From contig NZ_MSPW01000001.1 of the NCBI RefSeq assembly GCF_001955655.1, positions 372,001-436,000 on the forward strand: 64,000 nucleotides of DNA, given 5' to 3'. The translations under genes and the position numbers were made by a program. Origin of the DNA: Viridibacillus arenosi (GTDB lineage Bacteria > Bacillota > Bacilli > Bacillales_A > Planococcaceae). The notes below the pieces were generated by a model, which was not told where the DNA came from, made no database searches, and saw only the letters and a list, made by a program, of their open reading frames with translations. Shown here in pieces: positions 33,096-41,679 of this stretch. Every line of letters begins with the position of its first letter. Position 1 is the stretch's first letter.

Positions 33096-33848
33096 TTAGT
33101 TGGCGATAGACCAATCAATTTGATCAAGGAAATCCGTTACATCTTCACACACTTTATCGCGTTCTTTACCTGTTGTAATGATGTGTCCTGATTCTTTATA
33201 CCAGATGATATCTTTTTCTTCAGCATCAACTTGTTCATAGATAAAAGGTGCACTTTCTTGGTAAATCGGCGCATCTAGAGCACCTTGCATAACTAATGTC
33301 GGTGCTGTAATTTCATGTAAGTCTTCACAAGTTTCTTCTGTGATTTTTTGAATATCATTTAAAGAGCCTTTTGGCGTTGCTTTTAAACTTTCAAGTTCAG
33401 CAATGATTTGTTCTCTTGTTTTACCTTCAAATGATTTATATATTTTAGCATAGTCATATAGGCGATCAAAAAGCCCATCAGTATTTTCACGTTTGATTGG
33501 TGCACACATTGATACTACGCCTTTTACTGGGAACTCTTCACCTACGCGTAATGAGAATACTGCACCAAGTGAAATACCAACTACTGCAATATCTTCGTAC
33601 CCTTGGTCTTTTAAATGGTTATAGCCTGCAACAACATCATTCCACCAGTCTTCAGGACCTGTTTCAAGTAATTCTTCAGGTGATCCACCATGACCTTTAT
33701 ACATCGGTGCATGAACTGTATATCCTCGATCTTGCAAATATTTTCCTAATCTTTTTACATCCTTTGTACTTCCTGTAAAGCCATGAAGTAATAATACTGC
33801 TTTACTTCCTCCTTCAAGTGTAAAAGATTTAGGTGCGACTAGTTTCAT
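33096..33848 (-). CDS. Carboxylesterase / alpha-beta hydrolase (Est30-like)
   Basis: ATG 33848 (MKLVAPKSF) lies eight nucleotides after AAAGGAG; the longer frame is unlikely. The ~250-residue hydrolase has the oxyanion-hole motif LLHGFTGSTKD, the nucleophile elbow VVGISLGAV (GxSxG), the acidic residue in PTLVMQGALDAPIY and the catalytic His in YKESGHIIT. It closely follows the pattern of the Geobacillus Est30/YvaK monoacyl-ester carboxylesterases. It is divergent from a LysR gene; two palindromes lie in between. Confidence 0.85.
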   Translation of the reverse strand: MKLVAPKSFTLEGGSKAVLLLHGFTGSTKDVKRLGKYLQDRGYTVHAPMYKGHGGSPEELLETGPEDWWNDVVAGYNHLKDQGYEDIAVVGISLGAVFSLRVGEEFPVKGVVSMCAPIKRENTDGLFDRLYDYAKIYKSFEGKTREQIIAELESLKATPKGSLNDIQKITEETCEDLHEITAPTLVMQGALDAPIYQESAPFIYEQVDAEEKDIIWYKESGHIITTGKERDKVCEDVTDFLDQIDWSIAN

Positions 33849-33941
33849 TTTGACTATCTCCTTTGTAATCGACAAGTAATTAATTTTTGGCTTTCGCCAT
33901 TCCGTTTATGTAAAACATATTTAATTTAATTTTCTTTAAAA

Positions 33942-33953
33942 ACTCTATAGAGT
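33942..33953. promoter_or_regulatory. 12-bp palindrome between esterase and LysR genes
   Basis: ACTCTATAGAGT is a perfect palindrome, ~95 bp from the esterase start. It is adjacent to a second palindrome at 33956-33975. Confidence 0.4.
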
Positions 33954-33955
33954 AT

Positions 33956-33975
33956 TAGAAATGTTTTCATTTCTA
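33956..33975. promoter_or_regulatory. Inverted repeat between esterase and LysR genes
   Basis: TAGAAATG-TTTT-CATTTCTA has perfect 8-bp arms. It lies in the 304-bp divergent region, where a LysR regulator often binds; direct evidence for LysR binding is lacking. The remaining bases of 33849-34152 show nothing else. Confidence 0.45.
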
Positions 33976-34152
33976 TTTAAAAACAGACTTTCGCAATAAA
34001 ATATCCCCTTAAAAATGTCAATATTTTTGTTGTGTCTATTTTATGTCTACCTCATATTAACATTGACGATTAATAATGTATAATTTATAATTCTTATCAT
34101 TATCATGCATAAAAGGTATCAATTGATTCACTATAAAAAAGGTGGTCTTTTC

Positions 34153-35058
34153 ATGGAATGGCAACAACTCGAATACTTCCAAAAACTAGCTAACATTCAA
34201 CATATGACCCGCGCAGCTGAGCTTTTATCTATATCACAACCTGCACTTAGTCGCTCTATTGCACGACTTGAAGATGAGTTAGGAGTACCATTATTTGAAA
34301 GACAAGGACGTTCTATTATTTTAAATCGTTACGGCGCTATGTTTTTAAAACGTGTAAATAATATTATGCAGGAATATCAGGATGGTTTACATGAGATTCA
34401 AGAGCTCGTCGACCCAAATCAAGGTGAAGTTTCACTTGGCTTTTTACATACACTAGGTACAAATGTAGTACCTGATTTAATACGGCTATTCCGCAAAGAA
34501 TTCCCTGATATCCATTTTCAACTTATTCAAAATCATACACATACACAATTAAAACAACTAAAATCAGGCGAGCTTGATTTATCTTTGCTAGCAGCGATGG
34601 AAGTCGAAAAACCTATCCAATGGACTGAATTATGGAGAGATGAGTTGTATCTGATTGTGCCGATTTATCACCCACTAGCTATGAAGAAGAGTATTACACT
34701 TAAAGAACTAGCTGATGAATCATTTATTTTGTTAAAAAAAGGGTACGCTTTACGTATTACGGTTGATGAAATTTTTGAGAAGGTCGGAATTACACCTAAA
34801 ATCACTTTTGTAGGTGATGAGGTAGGGACTGTTGCAGGGTTTGTAGCAAATGGACTTGGCTTTTCATTGTTACCGGACGGTGAGGAAATTAATCCTAGGA
34901 AAATTGCTAAAATTCATATCAGTGATGTGAAATGTGAACGTATTATTGGCATGGCCTGGGCAGAGGGGCGCTATTTATCCCCTGCTGCAAAGCAATTTCA
35001 AAAATTCATACTGGATTTCTTTGAGGCACGAAAAAAAGCATCAAAAGAGCATAAATAG
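34153..35058 (+). CDS. LysR-family transcriptional regulator
   Basis: ATG 34153 (MEWQQLEYFQKL) follows an AAAAGGTGG ribosome binding site; the longer frame adds an unlikely leader. The ~301-residue protein has the LysR winged helix (LEYFQKLANIQHMTRAAELL, SISQPALSRSIARLEDELGV, PLFERQGRSIILN). A periplasmic-binding-like effector domain from about residue 90 begins GEVSLGFLHTLGTNVVPDLI. It resembles the GltC/CzcR subgroup of Bacillus. It may regulate the divergent esterase, inferred only from position. Confidence 0.85.
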   Translation: MEWQQLEYFQKLANIQHMTRAAELLSISQPALSRSIARLEDELGVPLFERQGRSIILNRYGAMFLKRVNNIMQEYQDGLHEIQELVDPNQGEVSLGFLHTLGTNVVPDLIRLFRKEFPDIHFQLIQNHTHTQLKQLKSGELDLSLLAAMEVEKPIQWTELWRDELYLIVPIYHPLAMKKSITLKELADESFILLKKGYALRITVDEIFEKVGITPKITFVGDEVGTVAGFVANGLGFSLLPDGEEINPRKIAKIHISDVKCERIIGMAWAEGRYLSPAAKQFQKFILDFFEARKKASKEHK

Positions 35059-35114
35059 GCCCTTTTGCTGCTTTTACTTTGGTATAAAGATAGATTTACC
35101 TTCAATAATATCTA

Positions 35115-35423
35115 TTATTCTAACTCAACTGCTAGTTCAACTATTTCTCCTTCATGTTCTTCTAATAATTCCAAGATGTCATGATCATCTATATAAAAAT
35201 CATTGGCAAATTTAATGCCACCATAACCATCTTTTCCTTCAAAGCAGAAGATTTCAGCTGTACCTCTATATTCTTGTAATTGAGACTTTTGCAAATGTAG
35301 GTTCATTTGTACGTCTTCCCCATCAAAATCAATAAAGTATTTTGCGAGCGCAGTTTTATCTATGTAAAGGATATTGGGTCCTTTCATTTTTTGAATAATA
35401 ATTGTTCCTTTTAAAGTCGGCAT
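35115..35423 (-). CDS. Hypothetical acidic protein, 102 aa
   Basis: ATG 35423 (MPTLKGTIIIQKM) lies eight nucleotides after AAAGGA; the longer ORF runs into the terminator region and is rejected. The product is acidic, with a beta-rich first half and a glutamate-rich helical tail (DILELLEEHEGEIVELAVELE region). No family recognised. It lies between a LysR gene and trhO. Confidence 0.55.
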   Translation of the reverse strand: MPTLKGTIIIQKMKGPNILYIDKTALAKYFIDFDGEDVQMNLHLQKSQLQEYRGTAEIFCFEGKDGYGGIKFANDFYIDDHDILELLEEHEGEIVELAVELE

Positions 35424-35462
35424 AGTAAATTCCTTTCTGCTTTTTTGGCATATTAAACGGAT

Positions 35463-35508
35463 AAAAGGCTGCCAGTGTATGGGAGATCCCGACATATGGC
35501 AGCCTTCT
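35463..35508 (-). terminator. Terminator of trhO
   Basis: AAGGCTGCCA...TGGCAGCCTT forms a 10-bp stem with a ~20-nt loop; on the minus strand it is followed by TTTTAT. Confidence 0.75.
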
Positions 35509-35518
35509 ATAAATTTGT

Positions 35519-36469
35519 TTAAGCGATTACTTCGCCAATTTGTGCTAAACGTTCTTTTACTTCAACCTCAGTTAAACCATTACGAGGGATATAGCGATTA
35601 CGAGGATGTACACGACATTCATGAGTACAGCCACCTAAATGCTTATCTTCATTTTCTTTTGAAGCGATAATTTGCTTGTTACATTCAGGGTTTGAACAAT
35701 TAATATAACGTTCACAAGGTTCGCCATCAAAATGATCACGACCTACGATTACATGCTCTACTTGATTCACGGGTACAGTTAAACGTTCGTCGAAAACGTA
35801 ACATTGACCGTCCCAAAGCTGACCTTTAGCTACAGGGTCTTTTCCGTAAGTAACGATACCACCGTGTAATTGACTCACATCTTCAAAACCTTCACGTTTT
35901 AACCAACCTGAGAATTTTTCGCAACGAATTCCACCCGTACAGTAAGTTAAAATTTGCTTACCTTCTAGTAGTTCTTTGTTGTCGCGAATCCAGTCTGGTA
36001 AATCGCGGAACGTTTCGATATCTGGGCGAATCGCGCCTTTGAAGTGGCCTACATCAAATTCGTACGTATTACGTGCATCAACGATTACTGTATTCTCTTC
36101 TTGCATCTTCTCTAAGAATTCTGCTGGCTCTAAGTAATTACCTGTAATTTCATGCGGGTTAACATCGTCTTCTAGGCTTAAATTTACAAGTTCAGGTCTT
36201 GGACGTACATGCATTTTCTTGAAAGCATGTTGCTCTGATTCATCAATTTTGAAAACGATACCGTCAAAGCGAGGATCAGCTTTCATATGAGCCATGTAAG
36301 CATCTGTTTGTTCCACAGTTCCTGAGACTGTTCCATTAATACCTTCTGAAGCGACTAAAATACGACCTTTTAACTCAATTGATTTACAGTATGCTAAATG
36401 CTCTACAGCAAATGCCTCTGGGTCTTCAATCGTTGTGTAAAAGTAATAAAGTAAAACGCGGTAATTCAA
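35519..36469 (-). CDS. trhO: tRNA uridine(34) hydroxylase / rhodanese-like TrhO
   Basis: The best start is TTG 36469 ([20 protein letters not shown]), eight nucleotides after AGGTGG; a GTG 12 bases upstream overlaps the ribosome binding site. The ~316-residue protein has an N-terminal UPF0176 domain, a rhodanese domain with [19 protein letters not shown] and the active-site loop [17 protein letters not shown] (Cys), and a C-terminal cysteine-rich segment ([26 protein letters not shown]). The family uses prephenate-independent hydroxylation to make 5-hydroxyuridine at tRNA position 34 (YbfQ in B. subtilis). It appears to be a single gene. Confidence 0.9.
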   Translation of the reverse strand: MNYRVLLYYFYTTIEDPEAFAVEHLAYCKSIELKGRILVASEGINGTVSGTVEQTDAYMAHMKADPRFDGIVFKIDESEQHAFKKMHVRPRPELVNLSLEDDVNPHEITGNYLEPAEFLEKMQEENTVIVDARNTYEFDVGHFKGAIRPDIETFRDLPDWIRDNKELLEGKQILTYCTGGIRCEKFSGWLKREGFEDVSQLHGGIVTYGKDPVAKGQLWDGQCYVFDERLTVPVNQVEHVIVGRDHFDGEPCERYINCSNPECNKQIIASKENEDKHLGGCTHECRVHPRNRYIPRNGLTEVEVKERLAQIGEVIA

Positions 36470-36863
36470 TGTTGTTTCCACCTATCGAGTATATTTGCAA
36501 GATATAGTTATAGGGTTTTAATGTATAGCATTATTCTTGCATTTGTTGTTTAATAGTACTTTTCAAAAAGAGCACCTCTATCATTATACATCATTATTCT
36601 GTTTTGTGTTGGGAGACGATTGAGGGACTTTTGAAGGAATAATGGAAACAGGGTTGTTAATTAAATAATATAGCGTAGCTACCGCTCTTTAGCATATTCT
36701 AATCCAAGGAGGCCTAATTTCACTTTATTACACAGTGCTACATTTGAATATAGTAATTCTTTATCACTTGCTCAAATTTACACCACAGTATTAATTGGCT
36801 TTTACAGGTTTCATATTTAGTCTACAGGGAATTAGTACCTTAAGATTATAGGGAGGTTTACAT
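36470..36863. other. Intergenic stretch between trhO and the GlsB-like gene
   Basis: It holds the sigma-B-like promoter at 36808-36832 near its right end. I see no ORF with coding features in the remaining ~330 bases. Confidence 0.4.
36808..36832 (+). promoter_or_regulatory. Sigma-B-like promoter
   Basis: GTTTCA (36808-36813), a 13-nt spacer and GGGAAT (36827-36832) fit the sigma-B pattern GTTTaa-N12-15-GGGWAW. It lies ~32 nt before a stress-type membrane protein gene, a class often under sigma-B control. Confidence 0.6.
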
Positions 36864-37118
36864 ATGTTTAGTTTTATTTGGTTTTTGATTATTGGAGGAA
36901 TTTTGGGGTGGTTAGCAAGCCTAATTATAGGTAAAGACATCCCCGGAGGAATTATTGGCAATATTATTGCAGGTATTATTGGAGCTTGGATAGGTGGTAA
37001 TTTATTTGGTCAATGGGGACCAGCCTTAAGCGATTTCTATATCCTACCAGCTTTACTTGGTTCAATTATATTAATTTTAATAGTAAGTTTCATAATGACC
37101 TTAACTCATAAAGAATGA
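36864..37118 (+). CDS. GlsB/YeaQ/YmgE-family stress membrane protein
   Basis: ATG 36864 follows AGGGAGG. The 84-residue, very hydrophobic protein shows the family's glycine-rich pattern: FLIIGGILGWLASLIIG, then GGIIGNIIAGIIGAWIGG and a third helix LPALLGSIILILIVSFIM. GlsB/transglycosylase-associated proteins are general-stress membrane proteins of unknown biochemical role; YdaS of B. subtilis is similar. The sigma-B-like promoter and a terminator make it a single-gene unit. Confidence 0.85.
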   Translation: MFSFIWFLIIGGILGWLASLIIGKDIPGGIIGNIIAGIIGAWIGGNLFGQWGPALSDFYILPALLGSIILILIVSFIMTLTHKE

Positions 37119-37152
37119 TGAAAGCCTGAGCGTTATGCTCAGGTTTTTTTCT
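37119..37152 (+). terminator. Terminator of the GlsB-like gene
   Basis: AGCCTGAGC...GCTCAGG(T)T stem with a short loop, followed by TTTTTTT. Confidence 0.85.
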
Positions 37153-37468
37153 TTTCTTTGTTTAATATAAATGTAAGAGAATCACTAAATTCTTTTCCCA
37201 CCTTTTCCCTTGAAAATATAATGATACGTGAGCGGATAATAAAGTTACAACGTGTTATTAAAAGAATTAATGAATAGATAATGATAAGAGCATAAATTGA
37301 TTATTGTTGTCAAAATATGCTCTCAAAGTATAACCGAACAATTTATATCGGCACTTCTTTTTCTTCCTACAGCTATTAGTAATCCTGTTTCTTTAGCTTT
37401 TTTTCACTTTATTGTTATCATAAAAAAAGCAATGAGATATAGGGCCTCATTGCTAATTGATGTTAAAT
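37153..37468. other. Intergenic stretch with a terminator
   Basis: The only structured element is the terminator at 37420-37457, which serves the minus-strand gene to its right. The open frame on the plus strand here lacks a ribosome binding site and family similarity. Confidence 0.4.
37420..37457 (-). terminator. Terminator of the 139-aa membrane protein gene
   Basis: AGCAATGAG...CTCATTGCT forms a 9-bp stem; on the minus strand it is followed by TTTTTTTA. Confidence 0.8.
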
Positions 37469-37888
37469 TCAAATATTCTGCTCTTCATAAGAATATTGCG
37501 TCATACGAATAGCAACTTTACGTAACATTAAATCTACGAAAAAGAAAACGCTTCCTAAAATGAAGCCAGCAGTAGCAGCTGTTATTATTTGAAGTGACCA
37601 AACTCCACCTTGTGAGTAATATGCAACTGTAATCGGAATGACAATTCCTGTTCCGAAAGCCATATGCAATAGTAGAGAGTAACCTCTCACATTCATTTTA
37701 CGCTCTGCTATTCGATCTGCTATATACGAAGCTAATAAACCGTATGTAAAAATAATTGGAACGACATATACGGTTAATGCAAATGCACTGTGTAGAAAAT
37801 GTTCATCTGTTTGCATAAATAATAAAGGTAATGTAAAAAAGGCAATTATTGATGTAAAAAAGGAGCTTAATAATTTTCGTTCAGCCAT
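37469..37888 (-). CDS. Four-span membrane protein, 139 aa, unknown
   Basis: ATG 37888 follows GAAAGGATG. Four hydrophobic helices lie at about residues 8-24, 35-58, 72-91 and 98-121; a basic loop (RIAERKMNVRG) between helices two and three suggests a cytoplasmic face, and the tail is charged. No family recognised. It has its own terminator. Confidence 0.55.
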   Translation of the reverse strand: MAERKLLSSFFTSIIAFFTLPLLFMQTDEHFLHSAFALTVYVVPIIFTYGLLASYIADRIAERKMNVRGYSLLLHMAFGTGIVIPITVAYYSQGGVWSLQIITAATAGFILGSVFFFVDLMLRKVAIRMTQYSYEEQNI

Positions 37889-38062
37889 TCACATACATCC
37901 TTTCTTTTATGGAAGTTAATCTCGATATATCGAATAAATTATATAACATTGTAAAATCACAAGTTATATATTCTCGTTTTTACATCATTATCTTACTCAA
38001 TGTACTGAATATTCTATTTATTAACAGTATTATACATTCATTCAACGTTTTATTCAATTATA

Positions 38063-38097
38063 AAAGCCGATGTCTTTTTACAAACATCGGCTGAAGG
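38063..38097 (-). terminator. Terminator of ribU
   Basis: AGCCGATGT...ACATCGGCT stem with TTTTTACAA loop; the minus strand enters TTTTATAA. Confidence 0.8.
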
Positions 38098-38098
38098 T

Positions 38099-38680
38099 TT
38101 AATTTAAATAATGCATTCGTTGTTTTTCAATCCATTTTTTCATGCTATTAAACAATAGCATGAATATAATCATGACAATGAATCCTTTTATAATATTAAA
38201 AGGTAAAACACCTAGTACAATCATTTTCGTTAATGCTGTTCCAGTTGTAGCTGGGACATTTAAAAAGTACGTATACATAGGTAAGAATAGTACATAGTTC
38301 AGTAAACTCATACCTACTGCCATCGATAGTGTACCAATGACAAACCCAGTAGTTAGGCCCTTTGTACTTGAAAGTCGTTTATAAACAAAATATACCGGCA
38401 TGATAAATAATACACCTGTTGTAAAGTTTGCAATATGGCCAACTGGCATACCTGTAGGACTCCCTGAGAAAATCCAATCTAACACGTTCTTAAATAACTC
38501 AACTAGAATACCTGCTAGTGGCCCCATGGTGATTGCTGCGATTAAGGCTGGCACATCACTAAAGTCCACTTCCAAAAATGCCGGAAACGGTGGTAGAGGG
38601 AAGTTAAATAGCATTAAAACAAAAGAAATACTACTTAACATTGCAATTGCAATCCTCTTCTGCAACTTCATGTTCTTCAT
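38099..38680 (-). CDS. ribU: Riboflavin ECF transporter S component RibU (FmnP)
   Basis: ATG 38680 lies nine nucleotides after AAAGGAGAG. The 193-residue protein has six membrane segments. RibU landmarks are FNFPLPPFPAFLEVDFSDVP near residue 25, the GPLAGILVELFKNVLDW segment, and SPTGMPVGHIANFTTG. It binds riboflavin and joins the shared energy-coupling EcfA/A'/T module, encoded elsewhere. An FMN riboswitch with terminator lies in the leader, so excess FMN stops transcription. In B. subtilis this gene follows fer; here it sits beside resE. Confidence 0.92.
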   Translation of the reverse strand: MKNMKLQKRIAIAMLSSISFVLMLFNFPLPPFPAFLEVDFSDVPALIAAITMGPLAGILVELFKNVLDWIFSGSPTGMPVGHIANFTTGVLFIMPVYFVYKRLSSTKGLTTGFVIGTLSMAVGMSLLNYVLFLPMYTYFLNVPATTGTALTKMIVLGVLPFNIIKGFIVMIIFMLLFNSMKKWIEKQRMHYLN

Positions 38681-38743
38681 AATACTTTTCTCTCCTTTTG
38701 TAGATCCACTTCAAAAAGAGGAAAGGTATAGTCGTTGTTGCTA

Positions 38744-38783
38744 TGCAAAAAAATACCCTTAAGCACATAGTGTACTTAAGGGA
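38744..38783 (-). terminator. Expression-platform terminator of the FMN riboswitch
   Basis: On the minus strand CCCTTAAGTACAC...GTGCTTAAGGG forms a stem followed by TATTTTTTT. It lies between the FMN aptamer and ribU, so the leader works by attenuation. Confidence 0.8.
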
Positions 38784-38845
38784 GAATTTAGGCATAGTCA
38801 AATAAGCGTCTTATTGATACTCAAATTGAAAGACGACCGTACCTT

Positions 38846-38978
38846 CACCTTCTCCCATCCAGACTATACTGTCGGCTTTGGAATTTAACCAAATCCTGCC
38901 TTGCGGCTCGCGGGCTCAAGAGTATTGCTTAGTTCTCTAATACCGCCGATCGGGAATTTCACCCTGCCCCGAAGATGA
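38846..38978 (-). ncRNA. FMN riboswitch (RFN element)
   Basis: On the minus strand the conserved RFN blocks occur in order: ATCTTCGGGGCAGGGTGAAA, TTCCCGATCGGCGGT, AGCCCGCGAGC, AGGATTTGGTTAAATTCC, AAAGCCGACAGTATAGTCTG and GATGGGAGAAGG. This is a complete six-helix FMN aptamer. FMN binding should promote the terminator at 38744-38783 and shut off ribU, making riboflavin uptake respond to flavin supply. Confidence 0.95.
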
Positions 38979-39010
38979 ACCATAATTTAATTGTAATACA
39001 CTATAACTAT

Positions 39011-39062
39011 ATGCAAAAAAACACGAATTGTAAAGTCTTCTAACTTACAATCCGTGTTTTAC
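39011..39062 (-). terminator. Terminator of resDE
   Basis: AACACG(A/G)ATTGTAA arms pair around ~14 nt; the minus strand enters TTTTTTT. It separates resE from the ribU leader. Confidence 0.75.
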
Positions 39063-39069
39063 ATTTAAT

Positions 39070-40851
39070 TTACATTTTTTCAATTGGTAAATAGAATGTG
39101 AATGTAGTTCCTTTATCAACTTCACTTTCCACTGTAATTCTACCCTTATGTGCTTCAACAATATTTTTGGCAATGGCAAGACCTAGACCAGTCCCACCCT
39201 TACCACGTGTTCTAGCTTTATCAGCTTTATAGAAACGCTCAAATACATACTGCAAATCATCGGCAGGTATCCCTGCACCGTTATCTTTTACTTGAATGCG
39301 TGCAAAGGATAGCTGACGGTCTACAATAACTTCTACACTTCCTTCGACTAGTGTATGACGTATGGCATTGTCAATTAAGTTTGTTAATACTTGTTCTATA
39401 CGGTCTTCATCCATTTCTAAGTGAAGTGTATCTTCGATTGTTGTATTAAATGTCAGATTTACGTGTTTCTCTTTTGCTACTTGAACAAATTTTTGCGTAA
39501 TTCTTTCAATAACAGGTGATATTGGAACAGAATCTTTATATAAACGCATATGTCCTGATTCCATACGAGCTAAGTCAAGCAAGTCTGTGACTAAACGCCC
39601 CATTCGTTGCGACTCATCATAGATGATTTTAATCATTTCTTTACGTTCTTCTTCACTTGAGACGACATCATCCATAATCGCTTCACTATAGCCTTGAAGC
39701 ATCGCTATTGGAGTTCGTAATTCATGTGAGACATTCGCTATAAAGTCTGAACGTAATTTATCTAAACGATGCTCTTCCGTTTTATCTCGTAACACAGCTA
39801 CTGCACCGCGCACGGAATTTCCACTATATAACGGGCTAATTGAAATCGCATAATAGGATCTTTCAATTTCAAGCTCTACTTCCAGCTCTTCTTCCAAGTC
39901 TAAAACGTGGTCAAGCATATGATAAATTTCAGCAGGAATAGGTTTATCACTATTGGCACTCTTATTGATAAACCATTTTTGTAGTAAAAGTTCCGCAGGT
40001 GGATTGCTGACCAAAATGGTACGGTCACGATTAAACGTAATTACTGCGTCTGTCATCGATGTCAATATACTTGATAGCTGTTCTTTCTCTTGGTTAATTA
40101 CTTCTAAGTGGTGTTTAAGTTGTTTGCCCATTTGATTGAAAGCAGTCGCTAATTGACCAATTTCATCATTTTGTAAAACAGGTACTTTTGTTTCAAAATT
40201 ACCTTTTGCTAATTCAAATGCTGCTTCTCTCATTTTACGAAGAGGAGACGTAATTCGAGTTGATAAGAAAAACGCAAAGAAAGTTGTCAACATCAAAGCA
40301 ATTGCCGCCGCTAGAAAGACAATTTTAGTCGTTTCTTCTGTCGTCCTATGTATAGCGTCTGGGCTTTGATAAATAAATATGGCTCCGTGTAGTTCGCTTT
40401 CAACATCTATAGGAAAAGCTAAAACGATGTAAGACTCCATATGTTCTTTTTTCGTTGTTGAAGGAAGCATCATTTCTTTTACAACTGGTGCATTCGATGT
40501 AAATACTTTATCAAATGCTTTTTCATTAAGAATTTGTTGTTTAATTCCCTCTTGATTAAGTCCCTCTTGTAATGAAAAAGAAACTTTACCTGGTTTCTCG
40601 GCGATTAATGCATTTGTTTCATCACTCAGAACATCTGAAATAATAGCCTTTGTAGAGTCCGTTGTTTCACGGTCATTGATAATACGAGCAATTGTGGAAG
40701 CTTCTTGACGTAATGAGGACTCTGTTTGTTTAGTATGGTAGTTTGATAAAAATTCGAGCATTAGTACAGTGAAAACAAACAATACAAAAGAAACGAGAAG
40801 CAATATGGTTACCCATAGCTTCCCGACAACGCTGTTCCACATTCTATTCAT
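39070..40851 (-). CDS. resE: Sensor histidine kinase ResE
   Basis: A 593-residue membrane kinase: TM1 near residues 10-30, an extracytoplasmic sensor domain, TM2 near 174-196, HAMP (ITSPLRKMREAAFELAKGN), then a PAS-like domain. The HisKA phosphoacceptor region is FIANVSHELRTPIAMLQGYS, and the ATPase domain has N box NLIDNAIRHT, DNGAGIP and GTGLGLAIAKNIVEAHKG. It controls the ResD response regulator in oxygen limitation and in response to NO, as in B. subtilis. Its start overlaps the resD stop by 8 nt, so the two are translationally coupled. Confidence 0.92.
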   Translation of the reverse strand: MNRMWNSVVGKLWVTILLLVSFVLFVFTVLMLEFLSNYHTKQTESSLRQEASTIARIINDRETTDSTKAIISDVLSDETNALIAEKPGKVSFSLQEGLNQEGIKQQILNEKAFDKVFTSNAPVVKEMMLPSTTKKEHMESYIVLAFPIDVESELHGAIFIYQSPDAIHRTTEETTKIVFLAAAIALMLTTFFAFFLSTRITSPLRKMREAAFELAKGNFETKVPVLQNDEIGQLATAFNQMGKQLKHHLEVINQEKEQLSSILTSMTDAVITFNRDRTILVSNPPAELLLQKWFINKSANSDKPIPAEIYHMLDHVLDLEEELEVELEIERSYYAISISPLYSGNSVRGAVAVLRDKTEEHRLDKLRSDFIANVSHELRTPIAMLQGYSEAIMDDVVSSEEERKEMIKIIYDESQRMGRLVTDLLDLARMESGHMRLYKDSVPISPVIERITQKFVQVAKEKHVNLTFNTTIEDTLHLEMDEDRIEQVLTNLIDNAIRHTLVEGSVEVIVDRQLSFARIQVKDNGAGIPADDLQYVFERFYKADKARTRGKGGTGLGLAIAKNIVEAHKGRITVESEVDKGTTFTFYLPIEKM

Positions 40852-41560
40852 TGACTACCTCAAATTTATAGCCAACGCCCCATACCGTTACAATCATTTT
40901 TGCCGCATTTTCAGAAACACGGTTTAGTTTTTCACGTAAACGTTTCACATGTGTATCAACTGTACGTAAATCTCCAAAAAAATCATAATGCCATACTTCT
41001 TTTAATAATTGCTCTCTGTCGAATACTTTATCTGGTGATTTTGCTAAAAAGTACAATAATTCGTATTCTTTTGGTGTTAAATTGACTTCTACACCATCAG
41101 CAGAAACTCGGTGTGCGTCATGATCGATTGTTAAATGTGGGAAGACGACTAAATCTTTTGATGCAGAAGTTGTTGTAATTGGTGAGAATGCTGCAGAACG
41201 ACGTAAAATAGCTTTTACACGTAAAACCACTTCACGTGGGCTAAATGGTTTTACAATATAATCATCAGCTCCTAGTTCGAAACCTGATACTCGGTTTGCC
41301 TCTTCACCTTTTGCCGTTAATAGAATAATTGGCGTTGTTTTTTTATCACGAATTTCTTCACATACTTGTAAGCCATCTTTTTCAGGCATCATTATATCAA
41401 GGAGAATACAATGGTACTCATTTGCTAATGCCTTTTCCACTGCTTCTTCTCCGTCTTCAGCTTCTTCTACTACATACCCTTCACGTTCTAAATACATTCT
41501 TAACAAACGGCGGATTCTATCCTCATCGTCTACTACTAAAATTGAAATTTGTTCATTCAC
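40844..41560 (-). CDS. resD: Response regulator ResD
   Basis: GTG 41560 (V-NEQISILVVDDE) lies seven nucleotides after GGGAGG and gives ~238 residues, the family length. The receiver domain has the acidic pocket DDED, the phosphoacceptor Asp in CILLDIMMPEKDG, the Thr in ILLTAKG and the Lys in DYIVKPFSPREV. An OmpR-type winged helix follows (LTPKEYELLYFL, LRTVDTHVKRLREKL, VWGVGYKFE). ResD activates cytochrome biogenesis and anaerobic genes. A terminator separates it from resC, so resDE likely have their own promoter. Confidence 0.94.
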   Translation of the reverse strand: MNEQISILVVDDEDRIRRLLRMYLEREGYVVEEAEDGEEAVEKALANEYHCILLDIMMPEKDGLQVCEEIRDKKTTPIILLTAKGEEANRVSGFELGADDYIVKPFSPREVVLRVKAILRRSAAFSPITTTSASKDLVVFPHLTIDHDAHRVSADGVEVNLTPKEYELLYFLAKSPDKVFDREQLLKEVWHYDFFGDLRTVDTHVKRLREKLNRVSENAAKMIVTVWGVGYKFEVVNE

Positions 41561-41622
41561 AACTATTCCTCCCAAAACCATCTATATTTCTATTGTACAA
41601 TCAGCCTATCGAAATGAAAAGA

Positions 41623-41655
41623 AAAGCCCTTCCCTATAAAGGAAAAGGCTTTAGC
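41623..41655 (-). terminator. Intercistronic terminator between resC and resD
   Basis: AAAGCC(C)TTCC pairs with GGAA(AA)GGCTTT and on the minus strand is followed by TCTTTTC. The T run is imperfect, so it may give partial termination. Confidence 0.6.
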
Positions 41656-41679
41656 TTTTCAACAATCCCAAGCTGATTA

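Noticed and set aside
37909-38094. Plus-strand 61-aa ORF
   Set aside because: Very AT-rich, ends in the ribU terminator and lacks coding-like features beyond an ATG.
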